This document shows positions 1 to 11,699 of a stretch of 64,000 nucleotides of DNA, one piece after another. The position numbers and the translations under genes are program-made. The notes beneath the pieces were generated by a model. That model was not told the origin of the DNA, did not search any database, and saw nothing but the letters and a program-made list of their open reading frames with translations. Within the stretch, counting starts at the first letter, position 1, and every line of letters starts with the position of its first letter. The stretch is taken from positions 35,647,393 through 35,711,392 of the forward strand of contig CM036254.1 of NCBI GenBank assembly GCA_020698575.1, read 5' to 3'. The stretch comes from Bostrychus sinensis (taxonomy: Eukaryota; Chordata; Actinopteri; Gobiiformes; Eleotridae).

Positions 1-811
1 TGTGTCTCATCACTCTCCTCACTGCGGGGACCAAGCATATACAGCATGTTCCCAATCTTTAAATGGACGGTCTTGGCTGACACAGAGGAAGAAGATTCAG
101 TGGTAAACAAAGAGAAGAGAAAAGTGTCTGCTCCACGTAAACAGGTCCTGACCAGAGGAGGGACTACAGGTTGTACCGAAAGACTTCAGTCTAATTCTCT
201 CTGTCTCCAGTCTCCAAACCTAGCTGATCCAGGCAGACAGCCGCGGTGAGGTGGATCTGCCCAAGGTTTCTGCCTGTTAAAAGGCAGTTTTTCTTTGCCA
301 TTGTCACCAAGAGCAGCTCATGGGGTAATAAACTAGAATATCATGCTAAAAAAAAAAAACAGAGAGAAATATCTCCAGCATTGCTTTCTTTTATGCGGGT
401 CACAGTTAATGACAACCAGCATTCAGTATGTCAAAAAACTAGAATATTACAGAAAACCAGTCATAATCCTTTGAATACAGTGTTGGTGTTCTGAACAGTA
501 TTTACAGTAACAGTACAGTACATGCTCAGTACTCTTAATGTAAGGAAGTGTGCTTTGTGGTTTTTGTCCTGGCCTGGATGCTTATTGGGGAGAAGGACCA
601 GTGCTTCATGAGCCTGTTCAGGTACATTTATGTTTGTTTGACTGTTCATTAACATACAGTACACTGAGCTACTTATTGAATAAACAAATAGATAAATGGT
701 GTTGTCTCTGGTGATGGCCTTTTCTCTGATGTGTGGATGTCTGGAGGGGCAGTGGGCTGCAGACAGTGCCTGCTTTTTCCTTCACTGTACAGCTGGCACT
801 CACAGTCCTGG
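1..811. other. No recognisable gene
   Basis: Unique-looking sequence with an A-run near 348-360. Two short open frames near the start resemble no family I know. Nothing else can be supported here. Confidence 0.5.
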
Positions 812-985
812 GGTCTCATCTATAAAGACTGCGTACGCCCAAAATTAGGCTGAAACTGGAGTATGCCACTCTCTGCGCCAAAGGTGGGACCTATAAAAAA
901 AACAACTAGGCATGAAACCTTGTGTATCCTTACACCAGTTCTCACTCGTGCATGTGCACCTTTTGGAGACATGGCACAAAGGCAA
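812..985. repeat. Fragment of a dispersed teleost repeat
   Basis: The stretch beginning CTCATCTATAAAGACTGCG and followed by GCGTACGCCC resembles a repeat I remember from many fish genomes, whose end pairs 'tcatttataaa' with 'gcgtacgc'. Only one end is seen and the boundaries are soft. The assignment rests on memory of the motif. Confidence 0.3.
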
Positions 986-1208
986 CCCTCATGGCGAGCT
1001 GCTGAAGTGAAACAGGTCTGACAAATCCATGTTTGGTGCGTGTTTGATACAGTTCACTTTCACTTTATATCTCTCAGAAAAAATAAGGATTTAATTCAGA
1101 TATCATTATTTAAACAAGTAGTGAGTAAAAGTGAGGGAAGGCCATTTTATTTTTCATAATTTTGCTCAATATTCTTGAGGCAAACATTATTATTAATAAT
1201 AATAATAA

Positions 1209-1503
1209 GGGTGCACTGAGGCCCTCAAGCAAACATGGTCTTGCTCTATGTCCCATGTGATCAGCTCTGACCAATGGGTGAGATGGTGAGCTAGAGCAGT
1301 GACGTCACAAATCATAAAAAGTTATTTTTTGTCAAATTAAAAATTTCAAAGAGGGAAAAAAGTCTATGGTGTGAAAATAGATAATAAAACTTACTTAATC
1401 CGACAATTTTCTCAGCTGTAGGTGTCCCGTCAGCTGAACACCTGATTTTTCTTTTTGCATTGCGCTCTATGGGAAAAAGCCTGTCTGGGCCACATGAGAT
1501 TTT
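1209..1503 (-). mobile_element. Truncated copy of the 15.24-kb hAT-type MITE
   Basis: This segment is the reverse-complement counterpart of 15340-15630. Shared blocks in order include CTCTGACCAATGGG, GACGTCACAAA, a TTTTT-rich block, GTGTGAAAATAGATAATA, CAGCTGTAGGTGTC and CTCTATGGGAAAAA. The copies diverge beyond about 1503 and no terminal repeats survive here. The open frames in both copies look alike only because the DNA is homologous. They are not evidence of a protein. Confidence 0.7.
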
Positions 1504-2844
1504 TTCACTTGAGAATACTTTTCTGTTTACCCTGAAGTAATGAGCCAAGAGGATGTAGGATGAGGTCTGATGTGTGGAGCAGCAGGTTGCAGCAGCCGTT
1601 AGCATATCATTAGCATATGGCTAGTTAGCCTTGTCTGCTGCCTCGGAGCTGAGTGGGTGGGTTTACCAAGACTGAGACATGCGTACTCAGACTGCCCAGG
1701 GAGGGTCTAGTTACACTAAAGCTAAAATAATTGTTGCTGTTAATTAGGCTTTAAATGTGTTAACACATGGCAATCCCTAATTAATAATAAACTCTCTTTA
1801 GTTCATTAAGTTTAGAAAAAGGCACTAGATTTGTTGCTAGTCACATTTTGAAACGGTTTTGATTGAGTGGGCAAGAATTGTCCCATGCTGCGGCTGGCCA
1901 CGGTTCAGACCAAATCATTATAGATGCTTTCATGCACTTGAGCTTGGAAGCACTTCTCTCTCTGTCGGACTGTATCCTTCCAGCAAGGCCACTCTGCACT
2001 CTGGTGCTGGATTTATACTTGCAGATGCGATCTTAAATAAAAGTCAAGCAGGTAATGTTTGCGGCGGCCGCTCGGCGCCTCTGTGATGAACAGAGCAGAG
2101 AAAAGTGTCCATTACTGTGACGTGAAGTGAAGCCCTCATTCCTGTTGGCAGCCAATTCTGCGGTGTCCAAGGTCCCGTCGAGTCCCTCTATTCTCCACTA
2201 AAAGGGTTGAGAGTCTATGGGTCAGCGAACAGAATGGCCCGTGGGCTGATAAATAGGCCGCACACGGCAGCGCAGGGCTGTTTCTCCGTGAACTGCAGCA
2301 GGCGGAGAGGAATGGACACACTTCTCATTTATCGGCGACTTTTAAAACTACTGATGCTAAACTGAAATGGTTGGAAAAGCTCTTAACCTTGTTAGTGAGA
2401 AATGGTGTCTCGCTGCGACAGGCACAGTATATACTGCACAGAACCAAGGTAACGCACTCTGCAGGGAGTAAGGATGTACTGAGAGTGCGGATAATACTGA
2501 GTTGTCTAAGCCTTATTAGATGGAGCCAGAAATAACAGTGAAGTGTCAATGGAATAAAGCAACTAACTATAACAGTGATGGAGTGTCTCAGGGACGTGTA
2601 GTGTGTCCTTCAGATGGTGTGTCCTTCAGACAGCATGTGGTCCACTGGGTTTTGTGGAGGACCAGGCCTGCCTCACACCAGGTCAGTGACAGGGCCACTC
2701 TGCAAAAACATTCAAAATACTGTTTCCTTTGGAATGGCATGTTAAACAATGGTGGAAAAATCCATCAATGCAAGCTATTTCCAGAACGTTCCTGATTTGG
2801 GGGAAATTAGTTTCTCAACAAGATGTGGCAGAATAGTGGCATAA

Positions 2845-3125
2845 TGGGGGCACAGTGGCAGAGTGGTTAGTTCTCTCATCTCCCAGCAAGGAGATTGCTA
2901 GATCCCTGGGCCAGATGACTCTCAATCTCTCTGGGTGGAGTCTGCCTCCCGGTGTTACCATGGTGAATAAATATGAGAGTGAATGTTTATTTGTGTATGT
3001 CTCTGTATCAGCCCTGGGACTAACTGGCTCCTGTCCAGTGTGTACCCCGCCTAAGGCCCAAATTTACTGTGGTATGCTCCAGTCACCCATGACCCTTAAC
3101 AGGAATAAGCCTAATTCATTTCTAA
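2845..3125 (+). mobile_element. tRNA-derived SINE-like repeat
   Basis: The 5' part resembles a tRNA head: an A-box-like TGGCAGAGTGG near 2851 and a B-box-like TTGCTAGATCC about 45 bases later. It is followed by a body containing TCTGGGTGGAGTCTGCCTCC and TACCCCGCCTAAGGCCC, then CTCCAGTCACCCATGACCC. This body is a common teleost dispersed repeat, in which the last part usually reads 'ctccagccccccgcgaccc'. The copy is diverged and I cannot define target duplications. A non-SINE origin of the body is possible. Confidence 0.6.
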
Positions 3126-3129
3126 TAAA

Positions 3130-5860
3130 TATACAACTTTGAAAGTGATATTTCAAAAAGAATATGCACATATCTTTTCCATCGGGAATATTTTCGACGG
3201 ATTGTTGACTGTCCTGGTAACAGGACACTCTAATCTTTGATTAGGGAAAATAATATGAACAGAGTAAACAGTGAAACTGCCTGTGGGACTCATCCTGTAT
3301 CTTACCTAAAAAAGACGTTTTATGAAAATATTCCTCAATTTCATCAGGAGCTGGTAGTATTGGTAACTTGCATGCGGTAACACCAGCTCTAATCAGTGAG
3401 TGTGCCAGGCTCGTTGTCGTTTAACCTCTATATGCTTCTCCCATGTAAATGAACATAAACATGGCTTTTCCTTTGTCATACAATACCATCATTCTTGTGT
3501 TTATTACCATATTATTTTGATTCAACCTGTCAAACAGATCAGAGGTTGTGACCTTGGGCATGATGTCTTGTATGATAATCCTCCTTTCTCACACTAACTG
3601 CATGTCCTCCTTCACTACATCCATAACTTCATTGTTACCTGAACATATTCTTAGACAGTTGCAAACATCATCCATGAAGCTCAAACAGCTTATAGATCAC
3701 ACTGTGGTGTGTGCTGCTGTTGTCAGGAGGGATTCTGACTGACAGCTGGTTGAGGAAAGGTTACGGTGAAGACCCCTGGCTCTGGGAGGGGCCCCTGGGA
3801 AACTCTGCCTGGAAAAGAGCAGCCCCCTAACACACATACAGACGCTCATACACACATACACATGGAGCTTGTGGAGGGGGGACACTGGGATCACAGCCGC
3901 AGAGCGCAGACACAGCTGGAGCTCACTGCCTCTCCTCTCAACCTTCACCGGTGACCTTTGGTGGTGACCCGCCTTAAGCCCCAGCTGCTCCCAGGCCTCC
4001 TGCTCTGCCACTGACACCCCCCTGCCCCGGGTGCACCTCCCCTCCCCCAGGTGTGTTCCCTACACCACACCTGCCTCTCAGACCCTCGAGTTAACAAAAG
4101 CTCCACAGACAACACACACTCACACACCTGCATGTGTCCGCTCACTTCAGTAACAGGTTAGTGAGTTTGCTCAGCTGCAGTACGTCTGCCTGGCCACTAG
4201 GGGCTCAGCTGCATATGCTATAGTCATTACACATAAAAAAAAAAAAATCTTCAGTATTGTTGCAACAGAATGTAGGCTTTACATGGCAACTCCCAGAAAC
4301 AGAAGTGAAAAGGTGAGAGCTGAGCCGTGTTTAGTGGATGAGATGGACTGGTGGCTGTGAACAGGTTTAGACTCTTCTGATATCTGGAGTTGAAAATAAA
4401 CGCCTGTTCTCAGCAGGGAGGTGTCAGTATCTATAAACTAGTGTTTCCATCTTTGCCTTCAGATCTTTTCTATTTGCACTTTACTCACAGTCAACTCTAG
4501 AAAAGACTGTTTAAATACAGTTATACATAAATACAGTTTTATCTAGCACTAAGGGCTCGGCCTCTCGTTAAATACTTTGGTTACAAAAGACCTACAGAAG
4601 TCACCCACAGTTACACCATCATCAGAAGTGTCTCAGGTTGGCTGAGTCCTGCTGCAGCTTCACTATAAGCTTTGTTGAGCTTTGTCTGAAGTGATTCCAG
4701 TCTTGTGGTGTTTCTCATTTGCCAGGATCCTTCCTCCAGAGTTGGCCCCTCCGAAGCAAAGTTGAGTGTCCTGCTAACGCTGCATCTGAGCGCTTTTGGA
4801 ACATGCTCAGGGGCATGTGTCACATGATCAAATATTACCTGTCCAAACCATGGATCTTTAATAAATGAAACAACTTCTTTAAGAGTGGAAAGTGGTCAGA
4901 CAGCAGAATGTAAACGTGTCCTCATGTTTTTACATGTTGGTCTGTTAAAAAAGAAAAAGAAATTACAAGAATGCTTCAGAAAAATGTCAAATGAAACAAA
5001 ATCATCATATAATCATCATTAGGAGGTCTAATTTATCACCGATGCAGATGTACCTAAAAATAATTATATAATTAGCGCAAAATAAGTTAAAATTAAATCA
5101 ACAGAAACTAGCAAAATGATTAGACTGTTTTAAAAATTACTTTCCTTCAGCAGCAAACCCTAATGTGCTTTGTATTGTGTTTCTATACAGAAAAAGATAA
5201 ACAAAAAAATACACTGTATGGGAAAGTGATAATATATTTTATTATTTTCTATTTTCTTGTACAGAGTTTAACATTGTATTTAAGTTTGTCTTAATTATTA
5301 AATCAAGTCTGGAATAAATTAAAGTGGTTGCAGTGCAATGTGGGCAGTCTGTAGCGAAATGAGGCTGCGGAGGATCCACATGTAAGAAGGAGACGAGCTC
5401 CGGAGGATGTGGGGAATTGAACCGTTTGGAGCAGCACTTGGCGAGGAACTGATGACGCAGATCATTCCAAAGTGGTTCAGCTGCGAAGGATCCTAGCATC
5501 TTGCTTTTGTTCATAGTATTGTGAACATAGCAGCCTGTGCTTGTGCATATGTTCCTCTCAGGTGTGGGTTTTGGAGTCTGCAGGCCTGTGAATTGTCTCT
5601 GTGTCCTGTTCCTTCAGAATTCACCAGGCTGTGATACAAAGAGAAGCACAGCCCCATTTTGGGCTTCCAGCTGTTGGAAATGTACCTGCTATAAGTAAAT
5701 TGGTTATCTTCAGTCATCGTATGGCGGCTGGCACAGAAACTCCTCTGACATCACTTTTGTCTTCACAGCTTCACCCTTGGTTTATTAGTGCCGTACCCTT
5801 CAGCCTCTAAAGCCAGTGTTAGACACCTGAAGGAAGGCATGCCATCAAACTGAAGGAGTC
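3130..5860. other. No recognisable gene
   Basis: Contains a short CA-rich tract around 3828-3862, a CA-rich patch near 4110-4130 and an A-run near 4233. No exon or transposon family was recognised. Short open frames here look like chance frames. Confidence 0.45.
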
Positions 5861-5872
5861 CTATCAAACCAG

Positions 5873-6413
5873 CAATGATGGAGGAAGTACTCAATTTCGT
5901 TACTTAAGTAAAATTAAAGATAAAAGAGAAAAAATGTACTTAAGTAAAAGTAGAAAGTGCCTACTTTTAAATGTACTTGTGAGAAAAAAGTAAAAGTATT
6001 GCACAATATTGAGAACTAATGAATGCGTTGTGAATGTGAGGGATTTCCTTAAAAAATTGTGCTGCTAACGTTAAACTAGTGCAATAGTAGAGACTGAATC
6101 AGATCGGTGAAGTCCTCTGTCTATATTCTCATATTTCTGAGGAGTACTACTTTACTGCATCTGTTATACTTAGGTACTGTGTCTACAGTGACCACACAGC
6201 AAAAACCAATGATTTTAAACCAAACTCAAAATACTTTTTACTAAAATAAAAAAAATTAAAAAATAGTGGAGGAAAAAGTACAGATACTTGCTCTAACATG
6301 AAGAAATAGTAAAAGTACCCCTTGTAAAATTTACTCAAGTAAAATACAGATACATGAAAATTGTACTTAAGTAAAGTAACTAAGTACTTTTACTTTGCTA
6401 CATTCCATCGCTG
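5873..6413. mobile_element. hAT-type MITE with 8-bp target duplication
   Basis: A 541-bp element with terminal inverted repeats: the left end CAATGATGGAGGAAGTAC and the right end (read inverted) CAGCGATGGAATGTAGC, both running into 'agtactt...ttacttaagta' blocks. It is flanked by CAAACCAG (5865-5872) and CAACCCAG (6414-6421), an 8-bp duplication with one mismatch. Eight-base duplications and CAG-type ends are characteristic of hAT transposons. No coding remnant is visible, so it is non-autonomous. Confidence 0.82.
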
Positions 6414-6421
6414 CAACCCAG

Positions 6422-7409
6422 GCTGGACTTGAACTCCTGAGACAACACTGACAATACACATGAAGATCTGAAACAGACTTGAACTTTAATAAAGAGTTCA
6501 TAAAATGATGCAAATGGCTTATTGCGTAATATTGTGGTTGGATCAGATTTACAAAGCTGAGTATCTTATTTTATGTTGCTGGCCTTCTTCCTTTTCCCCC
6601 CATCTTCTCTTTGGTACAGATATTTATTCTGTCTTATCTCCTGTCAGGGGGAAAACAGCCATTTGGGGTCCCACCGACACCAATTTCCCAGTGCCCCCCC
6701 CCCCCCACACACACACATAAAGCCAGCATTTGAGAGATATTCTCTCACAGAGCCCTAGCCTCCTCCTACATTATCCTTGTGTCCTTTCCTTCCTGATTTC
6801 CTCTGTCCTAACTCCGCTCTCAGGCTGGGTATCCGCCTTGGTAATGAGAAAGGGGCGCTCCGTTTGGCCGCTGCGGCGTGTTGATGGGGCCGCAGGGATT
6901 GCATTTCAGATGGCTTCATTTGCTGGGAGCGGCTGAGATCTGCTCTGTGTGTGTGTCTGTGTGCTTCACACTGACTCTGGGCCATTTTGACACACATCTA
7001 TGACTACAACAGGATTATACGTATGTTTGAAAGTAAAAACTACAAATACATCCTTGTGGATGCAGAATACCAAAGTGCCATTTGAACACAATATGCAACA
7101 AGAAGATGAATATATCCTGCTCTCCTTCTGGGCAGGTACAGGCTTTTACCTAGCATTAGCTCCACCTCTCCATACGCCATACTCACCAGTGTGCTAAGCT
7201 CAGCCATGCTGCGGGCAAATGGCCTATATTAAAATGTTCACTAGTGAAGGAAGTGCAATGCTGAAATTGTGAAGACAGCAGAGAGCAGCACTGAGAGCAT
7301 GCAGACACCCGTGACATGACACATGGTGACACAGGTGTTGGTCCTGGTCTGTGCAGTCCCGGTCTGTGTGGTCCCGTAACAGTGTAAACTAATGCCATGT
7401 TTGGTTAAG
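6422..7409. other. No recognisable gene; C-run and CA tract at 6693-6718
   Basis: A homopolymeric C run joined to a short (CA)n lies near 6693-6718, and a (TG)n-like patch near 6944-6960. I see no gene or assignable repeat in the remainder. Confidence 0.45.
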
Positions 7410-7684
7410 TTACCTCAGGGGACGCTGTATAATGTAAAGAGAATGGGTCTGAGTACTGAGCCCTGAGGTACCCCATAGCTAACTTTTAGGGGAGTTAGTG
7501 AGTGGCGGCATGGCTGCCTTCTGCACAGGGAACTGAGTAAAACAGAGTATTTTCTCAAAGGTAGTTGGACTTGACAGTGATCCACACAACCTAAGAACCA
7601 GTTGTCCACGGACACTGAGGTGGCCAGGAATTGAGTTTCCTGACTTTTACATGTATCTAAAATAGACACAAAGCCCCAAGGCAT
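7410..7684 (-). pseudogene. LINE reverse-transcriptase fragment (CR1/L2-like)
   Basis: The minus-strand translation ends with VSYGVPQGSVLRPILFTLY, the non-LTR reverse-transcriptase block around motif B. It is nearly the same as KVSYGVPQGSVLGPILFMLY in the LINE at 38.5 kb, so the two copies probably belong to one family. Upstream residues are scrambled by frameshifts and the sequence stops about 8 codons after the motif. It is a short dead fragment with no catalytic FADD/YADD block. Confidence 0.75.
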
Positions 7685-8900
7685 ACAAAAGTCTTGATTC
7701 TGGTTGTACTTTAAGGCCGGATGATATTAATGTGATGAAGACAACAAAGGACATATGTGGGCATGTATGTACAAATGTTTGTAAAGCCACATATATGTTA
7801 TTTTAACTTATAGATCATCACCCTCAAGTTTTTCAAACATCTACCAATTTTTTTCTGTTCAGGGCCCAAATACAAAGAACAAAAAAGGTATGGAGACTTG
7901 GAGAACCTCACCAGGGAGCAGAACCAAGGGTGCACTCCTGACACCACTGACTCACAAGGCAGCACATAACCCACCCCAGGGCAGTGGTTAACTCTTTCAT
8001 TGATCATTCCAGCACCATCACGGCCCAGTGTTCCAGCCGCCTCCAGTTCACTCCCTCACACACACCGCTCATACTCATCAGGTCCACTGAGCATTAGCAC
8101 ACAGAGGTTTGAGAGGAGCATGAATGGAACAGGCCAGCTTCTGATCAAAGCCTGTCAGTACAATACTACAGGGATAGCAGCAGCTCTCTCAGGGAGTGAG
8201 AGGGTGGGAAAGACTAAAGTGAAGGGAAAAAGTGAATGAAAATTGAATGCGATGGAAGCATGAGACAGCAGAGAGTGGTAGCGGTTAGGAGGAAGAGACA
8301 AGTGCACTTTTCATCATGCAGAACAATACAGCGCCTTCTGAGGGCTCCACTGTTGCGTCAGTTTTGCTTCATAAAGCGGTGACTGAAAGATGTGAGCTCA
8401 ATACAAACTGTGGAGTATTCCCAGGTCAGAACTCTCTCCCACAGACACAACCCACCACGCTCTTAGACTCACCGTGTGAATTCACTCAGCACAGCCACAT
8501 TCACTTACCCCAGAACAATGGAAACCGGTGTACATGACCAAGAAACAACACTGCAGTCATGAAGGAAGAAACAAAGCAATGTCTGTCTCACCAGTACAGC
8601 ACTCATAATTCCAATACAACTGAGAAGAAAAAACTGACCGCTGGTGGATCCATTGCACAGTTCTGTTCTGTAGGTGTATCAGTCACTTGTTCAGTTCAGA
8701 GGTCTATAACTCATGTCAGTGTTTTTTGGCTCAGGTCTCTGTCTCTCTGTGTGTCATAAATGTTGCAGACTTCTTGGGCAGGCTCATGGCTGAATATAGC
8801 CAAAACTTTATCTGCAATTAAGGTCCAGTCATCACCGGGACATCCTACCAGCTGGCCAGGCACCTGCAACAAATACCCTGATGTATGTACTGCAGAGTTA
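7685..8900. other. No recognisable gene
   Basis: I see no assignable exon, tandem repeat or terminal inverted repeat in this stretch. Confidence 0.4.
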
Positions 8901-8902
8901 TA

Positions 8903-9587
8903 CAGTTACATTTAAAAGTTTGTGCACCCCTCTGAGGTTGCATAATAAGTTACTTCTTCACAAAAAAAGATGATCATAGAGATCATAGAGGTATGTCATT
9001 CATTTTCTAATGATATCTGAGTTCTAGGGTGAGCTTTTGCACCCTCCCCTACAGCTGTTCTTTGTGCACTGAATGTTTGACCCATGTACAATAACACCAT
9101 CTGCGGCAGGATGATTTTGCAGGTCTTTGGATGTGATTTGTGGGTCATCTTTAACCATTCTCACCATTTCTTGCCTATGTCTCTCTGGTATTTATCTTGG
9201 CCTTCCACATTTGGCCTTAACATCAACTTTGCCTGTGTCCTTCCATTTCCTGATTACCACCTTAAATACCTTTTCTCATTATTGAATGCACCTGTCTGTG
9301 ACGTTCAAGGCTTAACTATCTAACCTAACAAGTTTTGAGTTGCAAGTAATACATTTTGATAAGTTACATGCATTCAAATCAGCAAACTTATAAGGGTGTC
9401 CAAATATTTGCACAGACAGTTTTTTCATATTTTATTTAATTTCATACACCTAAATACTGCTACACTAAAAGTTGTTATTAGGGAAAAAACCCTAGAACTC
9501 AGATGTCATTAGAGCATGAATGACATACCTCTGTGATCTTTATTGTGAATTATGTAAGAGGGGTGCCCAAACCTTTAGATATGCCTG
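8903..9587. mobile_element. Non-autonomous Tc1/mariner-type element
   Basis: A 685-bp element bounded by TA on both sides (8901-8902 and 9588-9589). The inverted repeats are long: the left end CAGTTACATTTAAAAGTTTG and the right end (inverted) CAGGCATATCTAAAGGTTTG. Both continue through GGGCACCCCT-like and TAGAGGTATGTCATTCAT-like blocks to TCTGAGTTCTAGGG, giving arms of roughly 130 bp. TA duplication and this architecture fit Tc1/mariner. The centre (about 9040-9320) has no frame I can recognise as transposase. Confidence 0.82.
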
Positions 9588-9604
9588 TATTAAGTATAAT
9601 TTAA

Positions 9605-9830
9605 TAACTTAGGTCAGGGGGCTGTGGTGGCTCTCCCCCAAGAAAATGTAACAAAACTGATGCAATTTCCTGAACTCTGGTGCTTTTTAGATGATATATT
9701 TTCAGCAGCTACTACTCTGTAGTAAAATATGGGCAGTTTATGGTTTTACTTCTCTCCGGGATTCAAGACAAAACATTTACATTTCCCCTGAGCTACCTCA
9801 TGGAGGTGTGAAAAGAAAGTCAGCCGATGA
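9605..9830. repeat. Dispersed repeat, copy 1 of 3
   Basis: Shares blocks with 40805-40900 and 53310-53470: a 'gtcaggggg..ctctccc' head, then 'tgatgcattt..' and, here and at 53 kb, 'ttcaagacaaaacattt'. No coding sequence or clean ends. Family unknown. Confidence 0.45.
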
Positions 9831-11005
9831 TGCGTATGGCGTGTGTCTTGACGTGACTTGGGTGTGTGCAACCCTGAAGCCTTGTGCTTCACAACTTGTA
9901 TGTGTCATGTTGTCAATTTTGTCACTGCAACGGACTCAGCTCATTTATCTGCTAACAGTCACACTGATAAACTCTGTCCACCTCCCTACCAGGCACTCAG
10001 TATGAGAGCTGGGACATGTTCCTCTCCTATAAGCTGAATAAAGGCTACTGGTGCTGGGTTGTTCATAACTAGATCTGGGCACAGTTCACAGAACAAAGTT
10101 CCTAACTGTTAAGTGCGAGTGGCTGCTTGGTTCATTAAATGCAAGGAGTGCAGTGCAGGTGACAAGGTCCATGTCATTTATAGGAACCACAATGCTCCCA
10201 AGCAAAAAATAATGTGCTAATAATGCGCTTGAGTGTCTGACTGGACTAGGTCTAAATACTCTGACGTCACATAGCAGTTGTGTGGCAGCCGTTATTTTAG
10301 TTGTTCTTCATAATAAATCACACACAAGGAGATGATAATTTTTGACAATACAGTCACAGTTTCACTTGCATTCACACACTGGTCGTTTGACTACATTACC
10401 ATTATGACCCTCTCAATTTTATATATAACTCTAAAGGTACTGTATTGCAGCATGCGCTCATACTGATTTAAAACTGGTAATACAGTCTAAATCAAAACAA
10501 TACTCTTTGGGTTGCTAGTCACAGTGTGGATGTTTGGCAAACTGGTTTTGTAGCTCTGTGTTAGCTGTGTCCTGCTGCATGTACAGATTGGCCTGTGTGG
10601 CAACCTGAGCACAGAGCTCTTTCTGCTTTTCTGATTGGACTAATTGGCAAAGCACGGGATTTAGAACCCACACAAAACTGTAACCATAAACATCTTGGCC
10701 ATAATGTCAAATATTTTTTTACTTGTTAATAAATCAGCTGTACCATTGTTATCAGTAAAACTAATATTTGATTTAAACATGTTTACATCATATCTGGGGA
10801 CACATATGTAATCTTTATGAAATATATATAAAAAATAATACTGCTCATAGTACCTTTAATCATGTTCTGGTACCTTTAAGTACTTTGAAAAGTGAGTACT
10901 TACCTTTATGTAAAAATTCAGGTTGAAAAATTGCAGGTATAACCATGAAGCTACTTTTAGCATTGTTATTTTCGCCAGTTCGTCAGGGCCGAAGGACACA
11001 AGAAG

Positions 11006-11169
11006 ATGAAGAAAATGTCGGACGAGGCAAGAAAAAGAAAATGTGAAAGGGACCGCACCAGATCACAGACAAGAGTCAACATCGGACAGACTTTTGCTCG
11101 CTGGCGTCAGATGAGAGACAGAGAAGGCTGCAAATCGGATCACGTTTTTGCTTCTTTACTGTTGGACAG
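11006..11169 (+). pseudogene. Basic transposon-type exon with splice donor
   Basis: An open exon starts at ATG 11006 and runs 54 codons to a consensus-like 5' splice site (CAG|GTAAAT at 11170). The peptide is strongly basic at its start (MKKMSDEARKRKCERDRTRS), followed by TRVNIGQTFARWRQMRDREG and ending SLLLDR. From memory, near-identical exons recur in teleost genomes as the first exon of repeat-derived open frames, but I cannot name the transposase family. About 500 bp downstream, near 11670-11690, lies TTACACAGTGTAACTTTAAG, which looks like a transposon end. No downstream exon was found. It could be a domesticated exon, but a relic is likelier. Confidence 0.5.
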
Positions 11170-11699
11170 GTAAATTAGCCTCTTTATTTTTTCTTTAGAA
11201 CGTGCTTTTTCATACAGTTATTAGATGTTTTAATGCGACCATTGCGCGATAAGCTAACGCTAGCGCTAACTCTATAGAAGATCCAATCTGCGTATTAGAC
11301 ACTTTTAGTTTATTGATTACTATTACAACAAACGAGCCCTGACAAAATGTACAACAAACTGCAAATAACGAACAAAGATACCCTACTAGCTACTGTGATA
11401 AGTCAAAATAAATAGTAAAAGGCTAAAGGACATGAAAGAATAACTGTACCTGATAGTAGGCCATCGTATTTTTATGACACGATTTACTTTTTGGAAATCT
11501 CCTTTTTATTTTCTTGTGAGCTTCCAAAGGTAGCAGCAGGTCAACTAAAGTTGAAACAATGATGGAAATAGACGCACGCTCGCACAGCTTCAGAAGGAGG
11601 AGGGGTCCAAGCTAGTGTTTACGTTTTGCAACAGTGCAGTGGCACCTGTGGCCTCTAGAGGCGCAAGACTGAGAATCTTACACAGTGTAACTTTAAGTT

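Noticed and set aside
2845..2910. Functional tRNA gene
   Set aside because: Boxes A and B are degenerate, no cloverleaf with a proper acceptor stem can be drawn, and a long repeat body follows. It fits a SINE head only.
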